The position numbers were made by a program, and so were the translations under genes. A stretch of 25,782 nucleotides of DNA, from positions 1 to 25,782 of IMG/VR virus record IMGVR_UViG_3300042141_000185; one strand, 5' to 3'. Source of the DNA: a virus. Below the pieces are notes generated by a model that saw only the letters and a list, made by a program, of their open reading frames with translations, did no database searches and had not been told where the DNA came from. Positions 1 to 8,641 of this stretch are shown in pieces (the stretch's first letter is position 1; each line of letters opens with the position of its first letter).

Positions 1-2
1 TC

Positions 3-191
3 TTCCTGAACACCAACTACATGAACATGTACATTCACGAAATGGCTTCGTTCGCGTTCACCGGCTTCGAGTCCACGATCGCGAACTTCCAGGTCGGTTA
101 TATCGGCGCGGTGCTGACGGTGGCCGAACTGGTCAGCGTGAAACCCAGCACCATGTCCCGAGTCACCGGCCTCAACAGCCTGACGATTTGA
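3..191 (+). CDS. C-terminal end of probable major capsid protein (partial)
   Basis: The frame is open from the window edge and ends with TGA at 189-191, giving 62 residues of a C-terminus. The visible part begins FLNTNYMNMYIHEMASF and ends in TGLNSLTI. The pattern of an 'FLNT.Y..MYIH' strand, then an aromatic segment and a 'VGYIGAVLTVAELVSVKPS' strand resembles the end of phage major capsid proteins, where a final beta strand carries a small-hydrophobic stretch. The position supports this: a decoration-like protein, a small protein and a head-tail adaptor follow directly, the usual order in podovirus-like genomes. The call rests on context and general resemblance only, because the fold-defining part lies outside the window. 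Another head protein remains possible. Confidence 0.5.
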   Translation, partial: FLNTNYMNMYIHEMASFAFTGFESTIANFQVGYIGAVLTVAELVSVKPSTMSRVTGLNSLTI

Positions 192-201
192 GGAGACGGC
201 A

Positions 202-1296
202 ATGCCTCTGAACCAGATTGGCTTCGGCCCTCGGACTACTGCCTTCGCCGGCATTCCGATCAGCCTCGCATCCGGCGGAATCTTCAACCTGCCCAGCGGT
301 CAGTGGACCGTGAATGCAGGCCCGTACACCTTCCTGCAGCAGTATGACCCGGTCAGCCAGATTTGGCTGCCGGTCGGCACTGGCAATGGCAATGAGCATA
401 CGACCGTGTCGTCGGACGGCTACAACTTCCGCCTGGCGAACCTGACCGGCTGCCCGGTCGGCGCGCACATCACCAACGGTGGCACGGGCTACACCAACGG
501 CATCTACCCGGCTGCGGCGCAGCTTGGCACTGCCGCGGCCCCGAGCGTGACGATGTCCGCCGGTGGCGCGCGTCCGACGATTGTCGTCGGCGGCGCTGTA
601 AACACAACTGGAGTCATCGTCGCCGGTGGTGGCAACTACACTTTGCCGCCGATTCTGACGGTTTCCCCGCCGCCTCAGGGCGGTGTGCAGGCGACGGCCA
701 CCTGCACGTTGACGGGCGGCGCGATCAGCGGTGTGACGTTCACCAACCAGGGCGCTGGTTACATTGTGGCCCCGACTGTCACCGTTACCCGCCACCCGTT
801 CGACACGACCGGCAGCGGCGGCGTGGTGGCCGCCAACTCGACGCTGGTCGGCAGCAACAGCATCACTGCTCTGACGTTCCCGGACCACGGCGCCGGCGGC
901 CTGACCGCGGTTCCGACGTTCACGTTCGCCCCGGCCTCGACCACTGCGGCGACGGCGATCATGTGCTTTACCGTGACGGCCTTCAACCAGCAGACGACCC
1001 TGACCGGTCTGATCCTGGCGAACATGGGCTTTGCCCTTGGGCAGGCCCCGACGTCGGCTGCCACGCTGACGAACCCTCGCATCAGCACGGGTTTGTTTGT
1101 GCCGCGCCTGGCGATGACGGGCATGAGCGCGACCACCACCGGCACCCTGACGCCGATCGTGGACGGTGGCCTGCACATGACCATCCCCATCGGAACGGTG
1201 TATGCTGGCCTCATTGCCGGGTTTACGTCGGCCACTGCGGCTGTGGTGCCGACCGTGGGCGGCATCACCGACACGTCGTTTCTGACGCCCGTGTAA
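202..1296 (+). CDS. Repeat-containing virion protein, possibly head decoration
   Basis: This 364-residue protein starts at ATG 202 behind GAGGAGAC. It is rich in Gly, Thr, Ala and Val and nearly free of charged residues. It contains degenerate repeats of the form 'G-x-G-Y/N-Y-T...P-x-(I/V)-T-V', seen around residues 92-105 (GGTGYTNGIYPAA), 146-156 (GGNYTLPPILTV) and 184-195 (GAGYIVAPTVTV). Such beta-strand repeats are common in phage surface and decoration proteins. It sits directly after the capsid end and before the adaptor genes, so a head-surface or head-stabilising role is likely. A fibre-like role is less likely because a separate fibre gene lies at 3981. I do not recognise a named family. 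Confidence 0.55.
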   Translation: MPLNQIGFGPRTTAFAGIPISLASGGIFNLPSGQWTVNAGPYTFLQQYDPVSQIWLPVGTGNGNEHTTVSSDGYNFRLANLTGCPVGAHITNGGTGYTNGIYPAAAQLGTAAAPSVTMSAGGARPTIVVGGAVNTTGVIVAGGGNYTLPPILTVSPPPQGGVQATATCTLTGGAISGVTFTNQGAGYIVAPTVTVTRHPFDTTGSGGVVAANSTLVGSNSITALTFPDHGAGGLTAVPTFTFAPASTTAATAIMCFTVTAFNQQTTLTGLILANMGFALGQAPTSAATLTNPRISTGLFVPRLAMTGMSATTTGTLTPIVDGGLHMTIPIGTVYAGLIAGFTSATAAVVPTVGGITDTSFLTPV

Positions 1297-1312
1297 GCTT
1301 GGAGGGAAGGCC

Positions 1313-1573
1313 ATGCTGATCGTGAACAACGGACTCGAATATCCGATCATGGCCCGGTATGCGGGCGAGGATTTCCTGTTTCCGGTTGGCGAAGATGTGG
1401 CGTGCCAAGAAGAGGTCGCGCGCCATATTTTCGGTTTCGGTGAGCCTGACAAGACCGTGGCGCTGCTGCGTCTTGGTTGGATCACGCCGGGGCATGACAA
1501 GTCGATTGCAGAGGAGCGCCTGAACAAGATCGTGTTCAAGCGGGCCAATGTTTCGATCACGGCGGCCAAATAA
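1313..1573 (+). CDS. Small conserved phage protein of unknown function in head module
   Basis: This is an 86-residue protein starting at ATG 1313, with GGAGG about 9 nt upstream. It begins MLIVNNGLEYPIMARYAGED, is of mixed alpha/beta character, and has no signal peptide or membrane segment. It lies 16 nt after the decoration-like gene and 9 nt before the adaptor gene, so it is almost certainly co-transcribed with them. Proteins at this position in podovirus-like genomes are often small head or head-completion accessories, but nothing in the sequence identifies a fold. The function is unknown. Confidence 0.6.
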   Translation: MLIVNNGLEYPIMARYAGEDFLFPVGEDVACQEEVARHIFGFGEPDKTVALLRLGWITPGHDKSIAEERLNKIVFKRANVSITAAK

Positions 1574-1582
1574 ACACCGAAT

Positions 1583-2422
1583 GTGGCGACCCTTCAGACC
1601 TACCTCACAGAGTGCCGGCGGCTTCTGCATGATGCAGTCGGCAACTTCTGGTCAGATCCTGAGCTAATCGACTACATCAATCAGGGCAGGCAGCGCGTTG
1701 CTGCCGACACAGCCTGCAGTCGCCGGCTGGTGACCATCACCCTGAACGTCCAGTCCTGCACCGGCACGGGCAGCGGCGGGAACACCATTACCGGCGTTTC
1801 CCCCGCGCCAGATGAAACCTGGGTGGGCGCGTCCCTTATCGGCACCGGCATTTCCGGGCTGACTTCGAGCAACCCGGTGGTGCTGGCGGTCAACGGCACG
1901 ACAGTGACGATCAGCGGCACGGCGACGGCCGGCGCGGTATCGTTCACCTACTACCAGGAAGCCTACCCGTTCACCAGCGTGACGGTGCCGAGCGGGCAGT
2001 CGATCATCGACGTGCTGAACATCTCGGCCATCTGGGGAAACACCCGGTACGTGCTCCAGACCAAGCCGTGGTCTGAGTTCAACGCGCTGATGCGGTCATA
2101 CATGACCTTCCAGCAGCGCCCGGTGATGTTCAGCGTGTACGGCCAGAGCACGGTCTACATCGGCCCGATCGTGGACCAGCCCTACGTGACCGAGTGGGAC
2201 TGTGTGCTGACGCCTGTGGCGCTGGTCAGCGCGACTGATGTCGAGACGCTGACCTTTCCTTACACGGCTCCTGTGGCCTTCTGGGCCTGTTACCTTGCGA
2301 AGATCCGCGACAGCAGCTGGGACGAGGCGAAGGTGTTTCAGGACGAATACATGGGCAAGATTCGACATGCCATCGCGGCATCTGCGATGCGGCGCATCCC
2401 GAACGTCTATGCGGGGATCTGA
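1583..2422 (+). CDS. Head-tail adaptor-like protein
   Basis: This 279-residue protein appears to start at GTG 1583, since the ATG at 1581 opens a short out-of-frame reading. The N-terminus (MATLQTYLTECRRLLHDAVG, then 'SDPELIDYINQGRQRVAADT') matches the helical N-terminal pattern of phage adaptor proteins that dock under the portal: a short helix, then 'ELIDYIN.gR..vA.dt'. A Gly/Thr/Ser-rich insertion follows at about residues 55-115. The C-terminus is helical ('AFWACYLAKIRDSSWDEAKVFQDEYMGKI'), as expected for proteins that pack in a ring around the portal. It lies between head genes and the beta-propeller tail hub, which is where an adaptor belongs. The insertion could be an immunoglobulin-like decoration. 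Confidence 0.65.
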   Translation: MATLQTYLTECRRLLHDAVGNFWSDPELIDYINQGRQRVAADTACSRRLVTITLNVQSCTGTGSGGNTITGVSPAPDETWVGASLIGTGISGLTSSNPVVLAVNGTTVTISGTATAGAVSFTYYQEAYPFTSVTVPSGQSIIDVLNISAIWGNTRYVLQTKPWSEFNALMRSYMTFQQRPVMFSVYGQSTVYIGPIVDQPYVTEWDCVLTPVALVSATDVETLTFPYTAPVAFWACYLAKIRDSSWDEAKVFQDEYMGKIRHAIAASAMRRIPNVYAGI

Positions 2423-2425
2423 CGC

Positions 2426-3979
2426 ATGGCCGAGAAAGCGCTGACCAAGAAGCAGGAGTTCGCCACCTCCGAGTTTCGGGGGATGAACACCCAAGCCCTG
2501 CGGCAAGCCATCGCTGACGGCCAGCAATCGTGGCTGGAAAATATCCAGCCCATTGGCAACGCCAACGCCCGCACCGTGCCGGCAATGTCTGACGTGCTTG
2601 CGTCCCTGCCCGGAGCGCCGACGCCGTACATCGCGATGGGGTTCAACATCATCATCTCGGGAACGCCCACCGACATCCTGATGATCGCGACCACCAACGG
2701 GAACCTGTATGAGTTCAATTGCCAGACCAATGCGGTGACGACCGTCGCGACCAGCGGCAGCTATACCCGCGCATCGTTCGCGCAGTGGAAGAACGAGCGG
2801 GTGATGATCATCGACTCTGTCAGCGGCCTATGGGACTGGAACGGCACGACGCTGACTGCTGCGTCGTCCTATCCGCACCCCGCGCCCAGTCCGGGGGAGC
2901 ACATCGCCACTTTCGCGGGTAGGGTCTGGATTTCCACCAATCGCACTATCACGTTCAGCGCGCCAAACCAGTACGACGATTTTCGGCCAGCCGCAGCAGG
3001 CGGGTCGTTCATCCTGACAGACGAGACGGTGCATTCCAGCGTGCAGCAGTTGGTGTCTGCGAACAACTTCTTGTACATCTTCGGCACGTCCAGCGTGAAC
3101 GTCATCAGCGACTTGCGCGTCGTGTCTGGCGTTACGCTGTTCACCAACACGAACCTGTCCACGGGCGTCGGCACGCCGTTCCCGCTGTCCGCAACGGTGT
3201 TTGGCCGTGCGGTGTTCTTCGCAAGCGTGACGGGCTTCTACGCGCTCTACGGAAGCAGCGCCCAAAAGATTTCCAACGAGCTGGATGGCTTGTATCCGCT
3301 TATCTCTGGCTTGACGTCGCCGGCTGGCTTAGGCTCTGCGCCGACCATTTCCGGTGGTGCCGTGGTCATCAACAACATCCTGTGCCTGGCATTCCAGTTC
3401 GATTATGCAGATCCGGCACTGGGTATCACGCGGCCGTTGTTGGCCATTTACTTCGACAACAAGTGGTTCGTCGCCAGCCAAGGCACGAACAGCGGCGTCG
3501 GCTCACTGTCTTTGATCGCAGACAACGATGTCGGCGGAGAGAGCCGCCTCTACGGCATGGACACCAGCGGCAACATCTACCGGCTGTTCGCCAATGCGGC
3601 AGGAGTGGTGCCGTACCGCTGGCAGACTGCCTTCTGGGACTTCGGCGCTCCGGTGCTGTTCAAGCAAGCTATGAAGGCCGGCATAGGTGTCTACTTTTCG
3701 TCGCAGGCTGCAAGCCTTACGATCAACATAGACAGCGAGAACAGCACGAACGCCTTCGCGGCGGCAGGCGGCAGCCTGTTACAGTTCGTCGGTACCGGAC
3801 CTATCACGTTTGTCGGCACGCTGCCGATCGCATGGATTTCCGGCGGGTACGTGCTGCTGCAAACGGACGTGACCAACATGGGGCGCTATCTGGGCATGAC
3901 CATGACCGGCGCCGCTGTTGACGCCACGTTCACGCTGGCGCTTCTTGAATACAACTTCCGCTCTCAGTGGGGCACCTGA
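2426..3979 (+). CDS. Beta-propeller tail hub / DNA-stabilisation protein (P22 gp10-like)
   Basis: This 517-residue protein starts at ATG 2426, 3 nt after the adaptor stop. It is rich in beta strands and shows repeated propeller-blade segments such as 'DILMIATTNGNLYEFN', 'WKNERVMIIDSVSGLWDWNG', 'GRVWISTNRTITFSAPNQYDDF' and 'NNFLYIFGTSSVNVISDL'. The 'APNQYDDF' turn followed by 'fGr.vfFAS..GfYALYGS' is typical of the P22 gp10 / packaged-DNA-stabilisation family, which forms the hub or nozzle of short tails and closes the portal channel after packaging. The position between adaptor and fibre fits. A T7 gp12-like nozzle would be equivalent in role. The family call is made by eye. Confidence 0.7.
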   Translation: MAEKALTKKQEFATSEFRGMNTQALRQAIADGQQSWLENIQPIGNANARTVPAMSDVLASLPGAPTPYIAMGFNIIISGTPTDILMIATTNGNLYEFNCQTNAVTTVATSGSYTRASFAQWKNERVMIIDSVSGLWDWNGTTLTAASSYPHPAPSPGEHIATFAGRVWISTNRTITFSAPNQYDDFRPAAAGGSFILTDETVHSSVQQLVSANNFLYIFGTSSVNVISDLRVVSGVTLFTNTNLSTGVGTPFPLSATVFGRAVFFASVTGFYALYGSSAQKISNELDGLYPLISGLTSPAGLGSAPTISGGAVVINNILCLAFQFDYADPALGITRPLLAIYFDNKWFVASQGTNSGVGSLSLIADNDVGGESRLYGMDTSGNIYRLFANAAGVVPYRWQTAFWDFGAPVLFKQAMKAGIGVYFSSQAASLTINIDSENSTNAFAAAGGSLLQFVGTGPITFVGTLPIAWISGGYVLLQTDVTNMGRYLGMTMTGAAVDATFTLALLEYNFRSQWGT

Positions 3980-3980
3980 C

Positions 3981-4844
3981 ATGGGCTTCTGGAACCTTCC
4001 CAACACGTTCGCGACCCTGTCCGGCAACCAGCCGGCCAGCAAGCTGGACACCAATTTCGACGCGCTGGCAATCGTCCCGCAGTACGCGACGGCAGTGTCC
4101 GGAACGAACGCTATTGCGCTGACCGTTCCGCTGACGTTTTCTTCCTATGCGATCGGCATGAGATTCACATTCATGGCGGCAGGAACGAATACCGGACCCG
4201 CCACTTTGAACGTGAATGGGGTCGGCGCCATAAACATCGTCAAGGACAACAATCTGACGCTCGTTGGCGGTGAAATTCTTTCTGGAACGGTCGTGGAGTG
4301 TTACTACGACGGCATAAATTTTCACTACATCAATGTGCGACCAAGCATGGTTCTGCTCAACAGAACCGTGGCAAGCGGGGCATCGGCTGTGTCGTGGGGG
4401 TCGTCCGTTTTTACCTCGGCGTATGGCCGATGGTACTTGCAGATCACAAACATGTCGTTTTCAACAACGGCAGATTTCTTGATGCAGTTTTCAACCGACA
4501 ACGGCGCAACCTGGGTCAACACGGGCAACGTGTACGCAAGGTATGGGACCACAGCGCAAACTGCGACTGGTACAAATGTTCAAAACGTAAGCGCCACCAA
4601 CGATTCTTCCATAAGTTTTGGCACTGGGTTCACGACTGCTTATCGAGTCTCAGCAGATATTTTTATAGATATAGTCAACCAATCAATGATTAGAGTTTCG
4701 CAAAGCTGGTTTGCAAGCGGCGTGCAACAGGGAGCGACTACTGGTATGGGCGGCATTAGTTCAGTGGCTAATGCTTTTAGGATTACTACAAACACGGGCA
4801 CTATTTCGGGAACCTTTGCCATCTATGGGATTAGGAACTCATGA
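3981..4844 (+). CDS. Tail fibre / receptor-binding protein
   Basis: I choose ATG 3981, 1 nt after the hub stop, giving 287 residues; an upstream in-frame extension would only overlap the hub gene. The N-terminal stretch (MGFWNLPNTFATLSGNQPAS, then KLDTNFDAL) matches the 'P.S.LD.NF..L' anchor of many podovirus fibres and spikes. A second module (about residues 35-115: 'SGTNAIALTVPL', 'NTGPATLNVNGVGA', 'YYDGINFHYIN') is a familiar fibre beta domain. The remaining roughly 170 residues are Ser/Thr/Asn-rich beta structure and probably contact the receptor. From about 4140 the DNA becomes visibly more AT-rich, with ATA and AGG codons rare elsewhere in the module. This suggests the tip was exchanged by recombination. 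Confidence 0.7.
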   Translation: MGFWNLPNTFATLSGNQPASKLDTNFDALAIVPQYATAVSGTNAIALTVPLTFSSYAIGMRFTFMAAGTNTGPATLNVNGVGAINIVKDNNLTLVGGEILSGTVVECYYDGINFHYINVRPSMVLLNRTVASGASAVSWGSSVFTSAYGRWYLQITNMSFSTTADFLMQFSTDNGATWVNTGNVYARYGTTAQTATGTNVQNVSATNDSSISFGTGFTTAYRVSADIFIDIVNQSMIRVSQSWFASGVQQGATTGMGGISSVANAFRITTNTGTISGTFAIYGIRNS

Positions 4845-5293
4845 GTGTGAAAATCTACGTAGACGGCCGCGAGGTGCTCCTCACTTCGCCGCAGGACATC
4901 GCCGCGTTCGAGGCGGCGCGCCCCACCCCCACGCTTGTGCAGGCCAAGGCGGCAGCCGACACGCGAATTACCACCGACCGCAACGCCGCCCTGTCGTCTC
5001 TTACTGCCGTTTGGGACGGCGACACATGGGACGCGAACGAGGAAACCAGCAACCGCATTGCTAACGCCCTCTCCATGATTCGCGAGGCAGAGTCCCAGAA
5101 CATGTCGGTTCCCACCTCCATCAACTGGCGCACCGCTGACAACCGTTCCCGGGCGTTGACCATCCCGCAGTTGACCTCGATGGGCGCGGCGGTGTTTGGG
5201 GCGCAGCAGATGGTCTGGGCGCGCAACGCCTTGCTGAAGGACGCCATCCTCGCGGCCACGACGGTCGCCGAGGTGGAATCCATCGTCTGGTAG
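4841..5293 (+). CDS. DUF4376-type tail-fibre-associated protein
   Basis: This is a 150-residue protein whose ATG 4841 overlaps the fibre stop (ATGA). It begins MSVKIYVDGREVLLTSPQDI. The C-terminal half has the DUF4376 pattern: Ala-rich helix 'VQAKAAADTRIT', then 'INWRTADNRSRALTIPQLTSMG' and a final helix with 'AVFGAQQMVWARNALLKDAI'. DUF4376 proteins are typically encoded just after tail fibre genes and are thought to act as fibre assembly or fibre-attached proteins. Translational coupling to the fibre supports this. Assignment to the domain is by motif only; chaperone versus structural role cannot be decided from sequence. Confidence 0.6.
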   Translation: MSVKIYVDGREVLLTSPQDIAAFEAARPTPTLVQAKAAADTRITTDRNAALSSLTAVWDGDTWDANEETSNRIANALSMIREAESQNMSVPTSINWRTADNRSRALTIPQLTSMGAAVFGAQQMVWARNALLKDAILAATTVAEVESIVW

Positions 5294-5301
5294 TCCAGAC
5301 T

Positions 5302-5637
5302 GTGGACATCACCGCAGCAAGCCGGTTTGACCGGACGGACAAGCGGGCCTTCGAGTGGTGGAACTTGGCCCATCTGGTGACGCACCGGCAGATTTACGCT
5401 GCCTGCCTCGACCAGTCGCTTGTGACGCAGTTCATGCCGGTGGACTATGATCCGAAGAACGAGAACTGGGCCGAGGACCACCAGCTTATCCACAACAGCC
5501 TCTATGAGGCGTTGGGACTGGAAGGCGCGAACCCGGACCTTGGCGACCTCGACTTCGAGGACGCAGAAGCCTGGGAAGCTTGGCATCTTGACCACGAACT
5601 GCTTCATCAGCAGATCAAGGACGCATTAGGACTCTGA
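5302..5637 (+). CDS. Small acidic phage protein, unknown function
   Basis: This is a 111-residue protein starting at GTG 5302, 8 nt after the previous stop, with no strong Shine-Dalgarno site. It is acidic and rich in Trp, His and Leu ('EWWNLAHLVTHRQIYAACLD', 'DAEAWEAWHLDHELLHQQIK'). The spaced His and Asp/Glu residues in helices could suggest metal binding, but no known motif is evident. It lies between the fibre-associated gene and the first internal-virion-like gene, so a virion or assembly role is likely. The function is unknown. Confidence 0.55.
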   Translation: MDITAASRFDRTDKRAFEWWNLAHLVTHRQIYAACLDQSLVTQFMPVDYDPKNENWAEDHQLIHNSLYEALGLEGANPDLGDLDFEDAEAWEAWHLDHELLHQQIKDALGL

Positions 5638-5638
5638 T

Positions 5639-6961
5639 ATGGCAATCTCACGAGGAACGGTCGGACCCGGCGGCGCGCAATTCGGCATGGGGGCCGGCGG
5701 CCCATACAGGTTCGACTACACGCAAAAGGGTAGCGGCCTTTGGGCGTCTGGCATCGATCCGAATTCGCCGGACGTCCAGCGCCTGGCGGAAATCTCGATT
5801 GCCAACCTGCCGCCCAAGGAGCGCGCGAAAGTCCCGAAAGTGGCCGGCCCCCGCAGCACCCAGCCCATCGACGCCGCCAGCGCGCTGGACGCCTACCATC
5901 GCGATGTCGCCCGGCAAATCCAAAAGACCAACAGCTTCTTCGATTCGACGCTGGGCAAGGTGCTGGGCACAGTGGCGACTATCGGCGCCGGGTTCCTTCC
6001 GGGCGGCCAATTCCTTGCGCCGGTAGTCGGGGCAGGCATCGGCGGCGCGAAGGGCGGATTGAAAGGCGCCGTGCTGGGCGGCCTTGGCGGCTATGCGGCC
6101 GGTCAGGGTGCCGGGTTCCTGAAAGGCGCGGCCGGGAAGGCAGGCGGCGCTGCGGCGTTCAAGGCATCACCAAGCGCATTCGCCAAAAATGTCGCAGGCC
6201 AGACTGCCACGGCGGCCAAGAACGCCGTCATGAACCCTGTGAACGCTTTAACGGGCGGCGGCAAGATGGCTGCGCAGAAGGCCTTGGACGCGACCGCAAC
6301 GGCTTCTAGCGCCGCTCCTGCGGCCCTGCGGGGCGGTTTGACGACCGCTGCGGGGGCGGGGCGTGCGTTGCCGGTCATCGCGCCCGTTGCCCCTGCCACC
6401 GGGCTGGCGAAGGTGGGGGCTGGCCTCACCGGACTTGCTGGGCGCGCGCTGGATACCTTGCTGGAGAATCCGTTGGGTGCTGGGTCGCTGGGGCTGGCGG
6501 CATATCAGGCCATCAAGGGTCCGCAACTCAGCACTGGCGAGAAAACGGTTGCTGCTCAGAATGCGCAGACCAACCAGCTGACGAGCTCGCTCATCTCGCG
6601 CTACCAGTCCGGAACGCTGGACCCGAATGATGAGCGGGCGATCGAGGAATGGCGCCGTGGGAGCCGCGCGCAGGTCGAGCAGTTCTTCGTGAATGCGGGC
6701 ATTCCGGACTCTACGCAGAAGCTCGACATGCTCCGCGACATTGACTCCAAGGCGCTTGCCATGCGCGATCAAGTCCGCCAGAACTACGCCTCGGCGGCGA
6801 TGAGCGGGGCGAACGTCTCGAGCAATGCTGCGTTCGCGCTGGGGCAGTTGCAGAACCTGGGAGACGCGCAGGCCAGTCAGGCTTTGAACCAACTCCTGCA
6901 AGCCGCGGCGATTGCGGGCGTACCTTCGGCGCGAGGGCAGCGTCTGCCAGAGGGGGTTTGA
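5639..6961 (+). CDS. Internal virion / ejection-type protein (Ala-Gly rich)
   Basis: This 440-residue protein starts at ATG 5639 in TGATATG, 1 nt after the upstream stop. Residues about 100-270 are a long run of Ala, Gly, Lys and small hydrophobics ('GFLPGGQFLAPVVGAGIGG', 'GAVLGGLGGYAAGQGAG'), the amphipathic low-complexity composition of phage proteins that enter the host envelope during DNA ejection. The C-terminal 140 residues are helical and charged ('RYQSGTLDPNDERAIEEWRR'), ending in an Ala/Gln-rich helix. It is the first of three consecutive large genes placed after the tail genes, the position of the internal core proteins in T7-like and other podoviruses. No lytic transglycosylase motif is visible. 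The role is inferred. Confidence 0.55.
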   Translation: MAISRGTVGPGGAQFGMGAGGPYRFDYTQKGSGLWASGIDPNSPDVQRLAEISIANLPPKERAKVPKVAGPRSTQPIDAASALDAYHRDVARQIQKTNSFFDSTLGKVLGTVATIGAGFLPGGQFLAPVVGAGIGGAKGGLKGAVLGGLGGYAAGQGAGFLKGAAGKAGGAAAFKASPSAFAKNVAGQTATAAKNAVMNPVNALTGGGKMAAQKALDATATASSAAPAALRGGLTTAAGAGRALPVIAPVAPATGLAKVGAGLTGLAGRALDTLLENPLGAGSLGLAAYQAIKGPQLSTGEKTVAAQNAQTNQLTSSLISRYQSGTLDPNDERAIEEWRRGSRAQVEQFFVNAGIPDSTQKLDMLRDIDSKALAMRDQVRQNYASAAMSGANVSSNAAFALGQLQNLGDAQASQALNQLLQAAAIAGVPSARGQRLPEGV

Positions 6962-6962
6962 T

Positions 6963-8636
6963 ATGGCAACCGCACGGGGACAAGGTGGCCTGACTGCTGG
7001 TCAGGGGGCGAATGAACTGACCGCCATCCCGCTGCCTGAGTCGTTCCGGCGAGGGTCCGGCCCGGTGGCGGCTGCGGCCGCGCCTCCGCCGCAGGTTGGC
7101 GTGGATGCGTTGCTGGGCAGGCAGGGCATCCCCGCGCCAGTCGCACAGCCGCTGGGTGACTATTCGGTCGAGCCGGTTTTCGCGCCTCTGCCGCAGCCCA
7201 GCGAACAGACGGTCATGCTGCGCCAGAGTCTGGCCGAGGTGCAGGGTCGTCTCAATGACCAGGCTGTGCAGGATGAGATCAATCGCGCCAAGTTGATGGA
7301 GAACTACGTGTCCTCTGTCACCGCTCCTCTCCCGTCGATGGAGGAGCGCCCGCGCCTTCCTGATGCTCCGGTGATGGAGAACTGGCAGGCGATGGTTCGC
7401 GACCAGATGCCGCTGTTTGCGCTGATCGCAGTTCTCGGTGCCGCCGGCACGCGGCAGCCCATCCTGAACGCGATGGGAGCCATGACCTCGGCGACGATGG
7501 CTCTGCGCAATGGTCAGTACGAGGAGTACCAGCGTGCGCTGAAGCAGTGGGAGGTTGAGAGCAAGGTCGCGTTGGACAAGATCGAAGCATGGCAGGCGAG
7601 GCGAAAGGAAATCCTTGACAGTCGCACCCTGTCCATTGAGCAGAAGAAGGCCATGCTCGAAGCCTTTGACTCCAACGCGAAAGCCCGACAAGGCTTGATT
7701 CAGCGGCAGGTCGATGATTTGTCTGGATGGCTTGAGATGAGCCAGGAAGACGACAAGACCTTTCAGGCCGCTACGGCTGCGAGAGCGACCGCACTGAACA
7801 CCGCGCAAGCTACAAATGCCCGTCTCGGATTGTCTGCTGAGATTGCGGAGCGGCGAGATCTCCGTGCGCAGCGTGCAGACACTCGCGCCGAACTGATGAT
7901 GACGGTAAATGCTGAGCTGGCGAACCAGAGAGTCGCTATCGCCAAGCAAAAGCTGAAGCAGGAAGAGCGCAGGTATGCAAGCGAGGATCGCAAGACTCAG
8001 TTGCAGATTGAGAATCTTCAGGCGAGGAGGGAGGAGGTTTCCTCTCGCTTGAAAGTTGCAGAGGCCAGACTGAAGCTGGCAGAGAATGAAGATCAGCGCA
8101 AAGCACAAATTCACGACCTTGAAGTGCAGCGCAAGCAGTTGGAGATCAATGCCAAGGAACTCGCGGCGGCTTCGATGAGTTCCGAAGATTTCAACAAGGC
8201 CGACAAGATGCGTGCGAATTACGAGAAGCGCACCAAGGTCTGGTATGACGGCTTGGAGGCCATGGACAACATCATGAACGTGGGGGACGCACCTATCGGG
8301 AAGCAGTTGGCCATGAGTTGGCTGCAAAGCCTGACTAGAGGCAGGATCAATACGAACTATCAGCTTCAGATGATTGCCAACACGGGCGACCTCGGCACGC
8401 GCATCGAAAACACCATCAGCATGTGGGCGAGAGGCGTCCCCGGCCCGCAGGCAGAAGCGAACCTGCGAGAACTCATTCGCGCTCTCGCGCCCATCTATCA
8501 GGCCAAGATTCGTGAAGCAGGCGTCGATGTCATGCAAGATGTGCGGCGAGTATTCGCCGGAGCCAGCGCTGAAACCCAAGGCGCGGTTGCACAACTTATC
8601 ATCCCAGACCGAATTCCCGGCCCCAATTTCGAGTAG
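6963..8636 (+). CDS. Coiled-coil internal virion / ejection-type protein
   Basis: I choose ATG 6963, 1 nt after the previous stop in TGATATG, the same junction as at 5639, giving 557 residues. The first 90 residues are Pro/Ala/Gln-rich. A hydrophobic stretch near residues 145-175 ('MPLFALIAVLGAAGTRQPI') is followed by a very long charged helical region (about 180-410) with Gln, Glu, Lys, Ala and Arg heptads such as 'KQKLKQEERRYASEDRKTQLQ'. This is an obvious coiled coil. The C-terminus is helical with 'MWARGVPGPQAEANLRELIR'. A Pro-rich head, one hydrophobic segment and a long coiled coil suit an ejection protein that builds a periplasmic channel. The exact function is inferred from position and composition. 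Confidence 0.55.
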   Translation: MATARGQGGLTAGQGANELTAIPLPESFRRGSGPVAAAAAPPPQVGVDALLGRQGIPAPVAQPLGDYSVEPVFAPLPQPSEQTVMLRQSLAEVQGRLNDQAVQDEINRAKLMENYVSSVTAPLPSMEERPRLPDAPVMENWQAMVRDQMPLFALIAVLGAAGTRQPILNAMGAMTSATMALRNGQYEEYQRALKQWEVESKVALDKIEAWQARRKEILDSRTLSIEQKKAMLEAFDSNAKARQGLIQRQVDDLSGWLEMSQEDDKTFQAATAARATALNTAQATNARLGLSAEIAERRDLRAQRADTRAELMMTVNAELANQRVAIAKQKLKQEERRYASEDRKTQLQIENLQARREEVSSRLKVAEARLKLAENEDQRKAQIHDLEVQRKQLEINAKELAAASMSSEDFNKADKMRANYEKRTKVWYDGLEAMDNIMNVGDAPIGKQLAMSWLQSLTRGRINTNYQLQMIANTGDLGTRIENTISMWARGVPGPQAEANLRELIRALAPIYQAKIREAGVDVMQDVRRVFAGASAETQGAVAQLIIPDRIPGPNFE

Positions 8637-8641
8637 TCGAT

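Noticed and set aside
172-1569. Long minus-strand open frame (465 codons)
   Set aside because: Arg/His-rich shadow of the decoration-like and next genes, which have ribosome sites and coherent proteins on the plus strand.
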